A stretch of DNA of 64,000 nucleotides from Diogma glabrata. Taxonomy: Eukaryota; Arthropoda; Insecta; Diptera; Cylindrotomidae. This document shows positions 44,346-53,812 of the stretch, piece after piece. A program made the position numbers and the translations under genes. The stretch is taken from contig OY856186.1 of NCBI GenBank assembly GCA_963693315.1, forward strand, positions 75,871,123 through 75,935,122, written 5' to 3'. A model generated the notes under the pieces. It was not told the DNA's origin. It worked only from the letters and a program-made list of their open reading frames with translations, and ran no database searches. Each line of letters begins with the position of its first letter. Position 1 is the first letter of the stretch.

Positions 44346-44738
44346 ATTAAATTAATTAGTTCGGTAATTGTTATTCCAAGACAACTGTTATTTTGTTATT
44401 TTAATCACATAGCTTTAACAATAGAAAAAACACATTTAGAAATAATTTATTTACAATATTTAATAAAGTTAAAGAGATCAATTTTATTGTTCTTTTCACA
44501 ATTCGCCATGTTGCTTATGATTTTGTTAGATCAACATTATGTACGGAAAAAAGACACAACATTATTTACTAAATTAATTAGTTTTTTTTAGCTAATTGTT
44601 ATTTCGGACAACTGTAACTATAATAACGAAACTTTAACTATGGTAAAAATACACTTAGAACCCATTTATTTACTATATTTAATCACAATTCAAGAGATCG
44701 ATTTTATCGTTTTATTCACAATCCGCCATGTTTGTTCG
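44346..44738 (-). repeat. Two tandem 5' UTR monomers of the LINE
   Basis: Plus-strand landmarks TAAATTAATTAGTT, AATTGTTATT, GACAACTGT, CTTTAAC, TTATTTAC, GAGATC and CGCCATG occur in the same order in two units about 220 bp apart (from 44346 and 44566). In LINE sense each begins CATGGCG. Such repeated 5' monomers act as internal promoters in some LINEs; that role is inferred here. Confidence 0.75.
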
Positions 44739-44739
44739 G

Positions 44740-44791
44740 TTAAAGGAAAAACAACAAACAAAAAAACGATTTGACATAAGAGCAGTCACGT
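44740..44791 (+). repeat. Interspersed repeat R, copy A (right end)
   Basis: TTAAAGGAAAAACAACAAAC, then CGATTTGACATAAGAGCAGT and CACGT, match the end of repeat copy B (reverse complement of 49946-50000). This shows that the LINE is an insertion into repeat R. Confidence 0.8.
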
Positions 44792-44888
44792 TCAATATTG
44801 CTAATGGTGGTCGGTTGATAAATACCAATATATTGGATGTATTATTTTTATGACTAGGATCGTTTAATTGATTTCTGATGTATTTTCA

Positions 44889-45054
44889 TTTTACAACTTA
44901 AAAATCCAACCGCTTTCTTCATTTATCGTAACGACGTTAGCAACAATATAGGAAGCCTAGGAAAGATTCATAACGTTTCTTTCTTAGACTGATACTTTTG
45001 GTAACGTTATTACGATAAATGAAGATAGCGGTGGTATTTTTAAATTGTAAAATG
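44889..45054. mobile_element. Small foldback/MITE element
   Basis: Arms of about 56 bp are near-perfect reverse complements: CATTTTACAACTTAAAAATC, continuing to TTCATTTATCGTAA, at the left, and TTACGATAAATGAA, continuing to TTGTAAAATG, at the right. The spacer is about 55 bp. No frame. Confidence 0.75.
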
Positions 45055-45365
45055 AAAAAACAAAATTTAAAAACGCACTAACACACTCATTTGTAAATGA
45101 GTAGTCCATTTTTTCGCCATCTTCTTACGATACAATTTAAATGAAAAAAAATCTGAATTAAAAAAAAATTAAATATTTGGCTTACAAAAAAAAATAATAT
45201 TAATTTTCCACAATTTTCTCAGTACTATAAAAACAATAAATTTAAATATCAGTAAACCGACATGAAACATGGCAAATAAAAAAAGTAGGGTCTGCGTCGG
45301 ACCAGACGGTGGAAGTTATACTTCTTTGGCCATTCGCTCGCACACAGACAGACAGATAGGATACA
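45055..45365. other. AT-rich spacer with a dispersed palindromic motif
   Basis: Near 45290-45345 a GC-richer segment holds GTCTGCGTCGGACCAGAC (short hairpin) and GGAAGTTATACTTCTTTGGC, one of the dispersed GAAGT-ACTTC motifs. A short GACA tandem follows. Confidence 0.4.
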
Positions 45366-45720
45366 TTAAAAAAAAATAACTAAAAAAAAAACAAAAATAT
45401 TATTCCAAAAAAAAAAAAATATTATTCAAAAAAAAAGTATTATTCAAAAGATAAAAATATTAAACAATAAAAAAAAATATTCAAAAAAAAATATTATTCA
45501 AAAAAAAAAAATTTTTATTCAAAAAGTATAAGAACGTATAATCGTCGTTTTTCTTAGTTTTCTTAGTCAAAAAATAAAAACAAAAATATTCAAAAAAAAA
45601 AAATATTATCCAAATAGAAAAAAAAAATATTTTCAAAAAAAATATCATTCAAAAAAAAAATATTATTCAAAAAAAAAAAATATTAAATAAAAAGAAAAAA
45701 ATTTTATTATTCAAAAATCT
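45366..45720. repeat. A-rich low-complexity tract (TATTATTCAAAAAA)n
   Basis: More than fifteen irregular repeats of a TATTATTC block separated by A runs, with one non-repetitive interruption near 45528-45560. Confidence 0.85.
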
Positions 45721-45735
45721 AATAATTATTAATTA

Positions 45736-45766
45736 CTAGAAGGTACCCGCACGGCGATGTCCGTGC
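45736..45766 (-). mobile_element. Helitron 3' terminus (minus strand)
   Basis: On the minus strand the perfect hairpin GCACGGACATCGCCGTGC is followed by GGGTACCTT, then CTAG and a flanking T. This is the Helitron 3' end pattern. The element body would extend to higher coordinates; its 5' end was not located. Confidence 0.7.
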
Positions 45767-46794
45767 TTCCCAGATAAAGTGGTTGAAAACTGTTTTTTTT
45801 TGAGTAAATTCTCCTATAGTTTTTTTAACGTCATTTAATTTAACTTATTTTATTAGTAATATATAAAAAGTTTGAAAAAAATGTAATAGTATCATTACAG
45901 TTAGCAAAAGAAATTAAGTAAATGTCTATAAAGCTATAGATAAATTTACATATTAAATGTATGTTAAAATTAAAGCACATTGACAGACAAATAATAATTA
46001 AATAATTTTTATAAATGTAGATGGCAAAAGATTAAGGTTAGAAAAAATTTAAAATTTTATTCCAAAGATTTAATTCAAATAATTCAATGTGTTACGAACA
46101 ATTAGGTGAGCGTAAATATATTTGTTAATTGGATGTCACAATTGTCAATTACTTACTCCAAAACCACCGTACTCGTCATACAAAATAGGTACACTGGCTC
46201 ATTGCTATTGGTTTAGCGTCCTATTTCATGTAGACTTATAATCATTTATCAATCCAGAAATTTTACTGTTCTGAAGAGGGTCGTATTGCAATTTGCAAAT
46301 ATATTTTATTGATTGTCTGCAATACTCTACTACATTGATGCATACGCCGGCCGGTTAAAGAATACCACCATTTTTAGTGAATATTTTCGTTTAATGGGTT
46401 TTATCGCTTTATAGTCATCGTCTTATTTCGACATTCCTTCCCACAACTTAAAACAAAAATTGGAAAAAATAATAATAAGACTAATTTCATTTGTAAATTC
46501 AGACTTATATATTATTATTAAAACAGTCAAATCACAACATTTGTTAACATATTTGCATATACATATTTTATAGATCCCTTGTAATAACAATAATAGTTTT
46601 GAAAGTAATGGAGAAGCATATTTCACTCACTAAGCAAAACACTTTAAACCTGTTGCTTTGTTATTGTTTATAATCTTTTTCTTCGGTACTAAGGTTCCAA
46701 TGCAAAATCTTGGCTCATCAATGTTTCTAAGAAGAAATTGGAAACATCAATTTCCAATTTTTGGAACATGTGAGGACAATTCTACTAATGCAAG
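45767..46794. other. AT-rich region, perhaps Helitron interior
   Basis: No coding domain seen. The CACCATTTTTAG-type segment near 46367 resembles sequence near 14883. Confidence 0.35.
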
Positions 46795-47310
46795 CAGGTT
46801 TGTTTAATCATATATAAGCAATGCTTATATGTATCGTATTGGTGCTAATGCATAGAAATATGTACATATTTTATATAATTGCAAACCATAAGAACATATT
46901 TGTTGTAAATTAGAAATAGAAATGTATTGTATTTGTATTGTTAAAAAATAATTTAACAATAACATGTATTTGTTAAAAAATAATTTAACATAATTTTCAT
47001 ATAAATGTACATATTTGTTTGTCACATTATACATTAACTATTCATTTTAATGATGATTCCGAAAAGTGAAAAAAAAAATTGATCAAAGATAACTAAGCAA
47101 ATAATGTTTTATTATTATAGAATATGATTGATTTAGTAATTTCGTCTTTATTACCATACAGCATAAGGTTGATTTACAAATTTCGTCTTTATTACCATAC
47201 AGCATAAAGGTTAAAATATAACTACAAAAAGCGTGACGCGGTTTCTCGACCAACACCCCATCAAAATGTTTACAACGAGCGTAAAGAAGTATAACTTCAA
47301 AAAAAAATAA
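46795..47310. repeat. Dispersed repeat, copy 2
   Basis: Same orientation and landmark order as 14915-15356 (GTTTAATCATA, ATTGATCAAAG, AGCGTGACG, AAAGAAGT with a facing ACTTC). It contains an internal tandem duplication of TTTCGTCTTTATTACCATAC at about 47139-47205. Confidence 0.5.
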
Positions 47311-47326
47311 TAACCCCCAAAAACAG

Positions 47327-47721
47327 TGGCAAATTGTCAAAGATATCACAGGTCAGAAGAATAAACCATCCTATCTTATTATGGTAGGAGATGAAAAATA
47401 AACAATTCCTGAAATTGAATCCTTTGGCGTTATGCTGTTCAACAGTTATTTTACTGCTATTTCGGCCAAACTAAAAACAGATCATAATGAAACTGTTGTA
47501 TGCGATTTTGCTGAAAAGAATGATTTAATTTATTCCAATTATTCTGAACCCGCCAACTGTTTTCAACCCCAATTACACAAGACGAAGTTAGAATAATTAT
47601 AAGTGATCTTGAAAATTCGGAATCATCATATTATGATTTATATGTAAAAATTGTATTAATTAAGATTAAATGTATTATTGAATATATATATTTGGTAAAA
47701 TAAAATAAATAAATAAATAAT
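47327..47721 (+). pseudogene. LINE fragment: RT N-terminal region and 3' microsatellite tail
   Basis: Plus-strand residues WQIVKDITGQKNKPSYLI, then FGVMLFNSYFTAISAKLK, then (after a frameshift) TPITQDEVRIIISDLENS match the linker and first RT block of APE LINEs. The polymerase motifs that should follow are gone. The sequence jumps to an AAAT tail at 47698-47721, so a large internal deletion is likely. Confidence 0.6.
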
Positions 47722-48685
47722 TGTTTTAACTCGACTACTAGAAAATGTACTCACACACACAAACTGCCTGCGAAAAAGTCTAAAGAACTTCAAAAGCTCT
47801 TAAAACGTGAAGATATTCAAAAATTTGTCCTTTAAGATATTCGCATTTTAGCAATATTAATGGTATATTATCAAAAATTATATCCATATTGATATTATGT
47901 TGAACCTTTATATTTGTGTATAAGATTGAGACCATTATTTTAAGAGGTCTAAAGTTGACAGCTTATATTCCTGATAAAAGCTTCCTACACAATGAATATA
48001 GGCATAACATAAGTACCAGATATTCTACTACATACTTTGTAGAATCTTTGTTTGCACTTTTCAAAAATGATAATAGTCGCTATCGTTTTCAAGTAGCATC
48101 ATTAGATACTCGTACGACTTTTATAAATAACTTTCCATCAACTCCTCATCCTCGTCCTTATGTTATAAAAACGAAAAAAAAAATCACATAATCCTTGATT
48201 CTAATAATATAAAACGTATCATCATAGATAAGGAATTTGTTTCATTAAAATATATAACAAGAACACACGAGCTTGGATTTACAGAATATTATTTTTATTT
48301 TTGTCTAACTAATATACAAATTTGAAATTTAGAACAAAATAGACATTAAATTGATGGGAATTACGTGATATGATTTATTTCTGTTTTTTTTGTGGACTTT
48401 GAAAAATTTATATACTAAACAAATATTTTTAGAAAATGAATAATACATTTTTTGGAATCTTGTTTCATGCTTTTATGTGCATGTAGATGTTTAAGATTTT
48501 AAAATTTAAATTTCATTTTAGAATTCTAGAATTTGTAAAGGATAGGCGACCAACCCTTATGGTAAGGCTTGGTGTTGATTCGACTTCCACGGTCAATTTG
48601 TTTGGAGACCATATTGATATAACCCATATAGACCTAAAGTTTTATATCGGTCATAAAATAGGTTGGTCTCCAGTTTTCAAGGCAA
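47722..48685. other. AT-rich region with two unrecognised short ORFs
   Basis: Open frames of 91 codons (47916-48191) and 76 codons (48487-48717) have no recognisable domain. A 60-bp block at 47761-47825 (ACTGCCTGCGAAAAAG, then AGCTCTTAAAACG) has a diverged copy at about 54372-54425. Confidence 0.35.
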
Positions 48686-49200
48686 TCAAAATAGTACATT
48701 ATTTAATTAGGAGCTAAAGTGATACTTTTTGTGTTGAGTCTATAGTTTGACAATTATTGACGAAACACAAAAAGTCACTTTAGCTCCGAATTAAATACAC
48801 TATTTTTTCGGCAAACGTTTAAATTTTTTATAAAGATGAAATTAATACATCAAACTTATTATAAATATGAATTTGTATCGTCATAATTACTTCCAAAAAA
48901 GAGAAAAAAATATTTAAATTTGTATGAATAAAATTTTTTTATCAAAGCAGCCTTTTCAAAATTTCATAATATGAGAATCAACTTATTTTTTGTTGTCATG
49001 GTTATACAATATGTTTGAAAAAATAACAAACTAACAAATAACAAATGCTACTTTACAGCCTCCGTAATATAAAATAAAAATGGCATTACTTTTGCTGTCG
49101 CTAGACGTTACTTTTGCTGTCAGGCTAAAAAGTAAGACTTTAGCTAACTCCCTAGTGGCAGTAAAGTTAAACTTTACAGCCGTTTGCCGAAAAACGTATT
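48686..49200 (+). repeat. Composite repeat, left copy
   Basis: It contains a palindromic unit of about 120 bp (TTTAATTAGGAGCTAAAGTG facing CACTTTAGCTCCGAATTAAA), then a unit of about 390 bp bounded by TTTTTCGGCAAACG and CGTTTGCCGAAAAA. The whole block recurs inverted at 60812-61345 with high identity. Non-coding. Confidence 0.85.
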
Positions 49201-49442
49201 TTATTTCTAAAATCCTTTTGAAAAAACTAAAATCCTTTTGATGACATCCAGATGGGTATCATATATGCAAAAAATCATACAAAAGAAAATCAATCGGATA
49301 CTGGTTGATTTTCTGTCCTTAGAACTGGGCAAATCTGTTCATTCTTTTGCGATTACTAACTCGATATTGATTTCGCCTTTAATTGTTGCATCTGTAGATT
49401 TAAATGTGCGTGCGTGCTGTGGCGTCATTTCATCAGAATCTT

Positions 49443-49457
49443 AGGGGGGGGGGGGGG
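49443..49457. repeat. Homopolymer run of 14 G
   Basis: Fourteen consecutive G (49444-49457) in AT-rich DNA, at an apparent junction between unrelated sequences. Confidence 0.9.
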
Positions 49458-49595
49458 TTGAGAATTTAAATGGCATAATAAGATTTTTTTTGTAAAACAT
49501 AACATACACATTTTTATACACACATATAAATTTTTTTTAAATCATTTAAACGCATGGACTTAGAAATAAAAATAAAATGCTTTTGATCTACCTTG

Positions 49596-49820
49596 GTTAC
49601 TCTGCTAGATCTTTGTCTTCTGGTATTGTTTCATCGAAGCGAATGTCGCAAAGTTCTGCAAAATCCCTTCATTTGTTAAAAAGAATTTTAAATTAAGCAT
49701 CATGTCTGCATTGTTTAAGCATCAAGAAAGTAGTTTTAATTAAAGCGCTTGTACTAGAAATTATTATATCTTTGCTTTGTAACTGTTCAGAGAGTGAATT
49801 TGTAAACGACAGCAGAATCG
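49596..49820 (-). pseudogene. Decayed hAT transposase-like (ZMYM1/DUF4371-type) fragment
   Basis: A single minus-strand frame with two stops reads LSFTNSLSEQLQSKDIII, then STSALIKTTFLMLKQCRHDA, then (after stops) RDFAELCDIRFDETIPED. This resembles the helical middle region of hAT-derived ZMYM1/DUF4371 proteins (LSxxLQ-k-dI--a--li--t---L---R, then a short acidic Cys-containing block). The catalytic residues lie outside the fragment. CCCGG-rich sequence just to the right (49868-49935) could be part of the parent element. Confidence 0.4.
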
Positions 49821-49945
49821 TGCAGCATCAAAAAATAAAGGATGGTTTTTCTAGATGGTTTTTCTAGATCCCGGGCATCCCGAGATTTAAAATTTATAAG
49901 TCACGTAGTCCCGGATCCATAAAACACCACGGGATTGCCATCCCT

Positions 49946-50652
49946 ACGTGACTCCTCTTACGTCGAATCGTTTTTGTGTTTGTTTGTTTTCCTTTATTTG
50001 TCTCAGAGAGAGTTATGTATACCCATAGACGTGCGTAAATTTTTCATTTGAATCATAATTGTACAATTATTGCGAGTTTCTTTTAAATCTGTAAGAAAAA
50101 AACCTACCACAAAAAACAATAGTTTCTCCCTCCCTGTGACTGTATAAAAAAATGAACAAAGATTGACGTTTACGATACATTTTGGATTTTATTATAACCA
50201 ACCAAACATATAATTTTTGCTATTTTATGAATTAAAACTTATAGTCCATACAGCGAAAAGAATTTGTCAGCAAGTTTTCATAACATACTTTGAAAATATT
50301 TACATAACTTAAATATTTGTTCGTGTCGTTAGAAAATATTGCTTGTCCATTATAAAACATTCACTAGTATAAAATCACTGGAAATAACACAATAAATTTA
50401 AATTACTTCCGTAATTATTTGCATTCATTTTATAAAAATTAGTACAACTAATACTTGGAAACTTTTGATTTGTTATAGGATTTTACTTTTCGAATTGTTT
50501 TTAATTTATAATTTAATTAAAAAGTTGCTTGTTGCAAATAAACAGAAATGCAAATGGCGAAAAGAGAAATTGAATATGACATATCAGTGATCACGATTTA
50601 TTGTGTCTCTTTTCATACAATTTTAAAGTAATGTTCTCTCTATATTTATATA
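49946..50652 (-). repeat. Interspersed repeat R, copy B (uninterrupted)
   Basis: This is the reverse complement of copy A (28669-29636 plus 44740-44791) without the MITE and LINE. It runs from ACGTGACTCCTCTTACG to TATATTTATATA, 707 bp. A 9-bp inverted pair, GTCACGTAG and CTACGTGAC, brackets its left border (49902-49952). The copy identifies the insertions in copy A. Confidence 0.85.
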
Positions 50653-52100
50653 GTGTGACCAGACGTTCTCTTTTAAGAGGACATGTCCTCATTTGGAGTC
50701 CAAAAAATGTGTCCGGCATCTTTTTTCAAAATAGTGGTTTTTGTCTTCTTTTTGGCCTCCGTTTGGTCGTCAAACATCTTAAGTATTTAATTTATCTTTT
50801 GAATAAAGTTTTCTAATAATATTTTTAATGTGCTGGTAATAATAAAACGAGCGGGCGTGCATGAAAAAATTTGAAATTTGAGCAACTTTTGCTTATTAAT
50901 TTTTAGTATTAGCTAGCACAATGCAAATGTAGTTAAATATATTCTCTATTATCCATAAGGCAAAAGTTAAATTTTTTATCGTTTTCTTGAGTAAAAACTA
51001 TTTAAAAAAATTTTTTTCTCAAAATGCCGCGCAGCTTATAGTACGATAGAATTTTGTCAAAATACGCACCCACGACGTTTTTAGAAGAACTATCGTGCTT
51101 TGTAAATCAGTTATAAAACTGATTTCATCAGAAGATTAAAAGCAATACGACCGCCTTTCGTATTGTCGGTGCTCTAGTTTTCCAGATTTGCATGATTTGA
51201 CGGAATGGATCTTTTATTGTTTTAACATGAGAACCTTAAATCAAACTGTTTCACTAAGAACCAAAATTTAAAATCAAAGTTTCTGTTCGTAGATTTGATC
51301 GAAAAGAAGCGAATGTAGATTATATATTGATTCATGAAAAGAAAAGGATGACATTAAAGCATATGAAAGCGCTTGTTAAACTTTTGCCAAATTTATAATT
51401 TATATGTTCTGTAATATCTAGATTTCTTGATATAGATATTTAAGCCACACAGTTCAGTATCTGATATACTGACATACTCCAAGAAAAGCTTATAGGTATT
51501 ATGCACTGCAACCAGTGCTGGTGGACTGGTGACGGATTCAATAAATCAATTAGGACTTGAGGTACTATTAATATTTATGAATTTTTGTGCTTTAAATTCT
51601 AATATTAAAGCTCGCAATATATTGATTGCTATTCCATATGAGTCTTTCCCAATAGCAAAATAACACTAAGCAATGGAAATTCCAAAGAGATAACCAATAA
51701 AGCACAGCTTGTGAACTTCTGTTACTTGTTATCTTGTTCTTGAAAGATTCTTATTTTAACAGCGCGCACACAATTAGTATGTATACATATAGATAACATA
51801 ACCTGGTCAAGAGATGAAGAATTTTAAGGGTTCTAAGGATTTTTATCCTTATATAACTTGATCTCAAAATCGAAGCCCTGATAGAGTTAAACATTCTTGA
51901 ACTATGTGAGCGATTGTCAATTCATTGACTTATTTGACAACTTCGACTTTCCCTCTCTTAGTCGCTTTTGAATAGGATGATGTAACCCTTTGAGATCTTA
52001 TTGCATGAAGCCTCTCTGCTTATGTTCTGCGAAACCTTTCGGTGAGTTGTCTCACCATCTCCTTTAAAAGGATTTAAGCCAGACAGGTTTCGCTACAGGA
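50653..52100. other. AT-rich region, no gene seen
   Basis: The beginning (50653-50740) contains GTGTGACCAGACGTTCTC and the palindrome GAGGACATGTCCTC, possibly a transposon end. The rest is unremarkable. Confidence 0.35.
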
Positions 52101-53812
52101 GGTAGCGAAAATTCGAAATTCTACGTCCAGGCCGTGCTACCTGGGTGACGCTAACAGAATGAGGTTGGTGTAGTTGAGTGAGAGGGCAGAGTAAATATTG
52201 CTTATACTCAATGATTCTGCATCATGGCGAGTCATTAGCGCCATAAAACCAATGCAACTCAAGCGTCTATTCTCCATGTTAGAGGCAGCAGACAGACACC
52301 CGTCTTGGATCAAGTGGCTTGATATATAAACGTGTAAAAAGCGTCTGTTCTCCATGTTAGGGCCGACTTGGAGCGGGCGTCTGTCTTGGATCAAGCGGCT
52401 CGCTATATATACGTGTAAAAAGATTGTTTCTGGTGACCTTAAGATGCAGAACGAACCCATTCACGAAAATTCGACTTGGGAGAAGGGCTAACACCCCATT
52501 TCCGTAAAAAATTATTTGTCATGAATTCTGTACACTGGACTCGGATTATCTGCGACTCTTTTCAAGAACGACCCCGGAAACTGTACCAGGACTACGATTT
52601 AAAAATGGGAACCCGTTCAAAGCCTTAGAAGACCAGGAGATCTTTTAAAACTAACAAACCAAATCGATAGCTACACACTGGATATAGTGGAATTACAGAA
52701 CTAAGATGGCCAGGGAGTGGAATACACGAAACAACCAAGGAATATACTCTCTGCTATTGCGGTCATCAAAACGGAGGAGAATTTGGAGTTGGCTTTCTCA
52801 TACATCGTCGCGTGAATCAACATGTTATCGAATTTTGCCCAATTAATATGCAGTTATGCACAATGAGAATCCGCCCGCAAAAATTTAATGTAACGGTCTT
52901 CAATGTTCATGCACCTACTGAAAATAAAGCAGATGACATTAAAGACCTGTTCTTTCTAGAAATCGAAAGAAGTCATCAATAACATCCCGCGGTATGATAT
53001 GAAAATCGTCGGTGGCTTCAATGCTCAAATTGGCAGAAGTGCCGAACTTAAAACACATATCGGCCCTAACAGCTTGCATCATACCAGCAACAATAACAGA
53101 GTACAACATCAGCATTCACCAGCTCTACGGTGATTTCAAGCAAGCATAGGATGGCATCATCAGCGACCACCTCACAACATCGGGATCAAACTGTAGAATA
53201 GTAATCGAAGAGTCAGTTTCTGACTCTTTTGATATTTTGCAATTAAAAGTGTTCTACAAATATTCGAAAGTATAAGGAATAATCGGTGGTACTTGAGCCT
53301 GGGTACTAATAGTGAAAGAATCTGAACTTAGTGGAACAGTAAATACAGATTTTACGATTCCGAATATTGTTGATTTAAATTGTGGAAAAGCGGTGAAGTT
53401 TATCGTACATAAATTGGAGACCCTGGAATTTATTGTAAGGAAAAACGGAAGCTGCTGTAATTTGTTGACAAATAAAGTTTGAGATTCTGTTAACCAAAGA
53501 TCTGTCTTTTACTGTCATATTTGTTCAATAATCTAAAAGAACCAACGAAGAGTCGTTACAGTGGTCGTTACATCAGGTGTTTGACAAGGTGATGCACTCG
53601 CGCCCCAATGATAAAAAAAGCGTCCCAACAACAGCCAGCTGATGTTCGTTGAAGGGGAAGACCTAGACAACGCTGGCGTGATGACATCATTCAAGACCTT
53701 CGTGATATAGGATGTCGAAACTGAGGTCAACTAGTCATGGAAGGAGATGATTGGAAACTGACTGTACAGACGGCAAAAACCCTCCATGGGATCTAAACGC
53801 CGGAGAGAGAGG
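52101..53812 (+). mobile_element. Broken RTE copy with three deletions and one insertion
   Basis: It aligns with the intact RTE (20265-23680) from GGTAGCGAAAATTCG to the GAGAGAGAG end. About 1.29 kb is missing at 53098 (corresponding to 21262-22550), about 60 bp near 53172, and about 0.69 kb near 53605 (22783-23475). An unrelated 0.33-kb block is inserted at 53235-53569, between RT residues that flank the TSGVRQG motif. Remaining frames carry stops and shifts. Confidence 0.88.
53235..53569. other. Unidentified insertion in the RTE copy
   Basis: Not present in the intact RTE. One plus-strand frame is open for about 55 codons (residues NTDFTIPNIVDLNCGKAVKF, then IVRKNGSCCN). It ends with AAGAGTCGTTACAGTGGTCG. 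It may be a retroelement piece; the family was not recognised. Confidence 0.4.

Larger units (their letters stand above)
29637..44739 (-). mobile_element. Full-length LINE split by a gypsy element
   Basis: Outer limits are the A tail (24 T on the plus strand at 29637-29660, preceded in LINE sense by an AAAT microsatellite at 29661-29685) and the 5' end at about 44739. TTAAA occurs on both sides (29632-29636 and 44740-44744) as a short target duplication, and the host repeat R resumes beyond. Without the gypsy insertion the LINE is about 4.7 kb, with two 5' monomers, ORF1, ORF2 and a 3' UTR of about 0.2 kb. The ORF2 sequence fits the CR1/L2/Jockey group of APE-type LINEs; the clade is uncertain. 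Confidence 0.88.
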
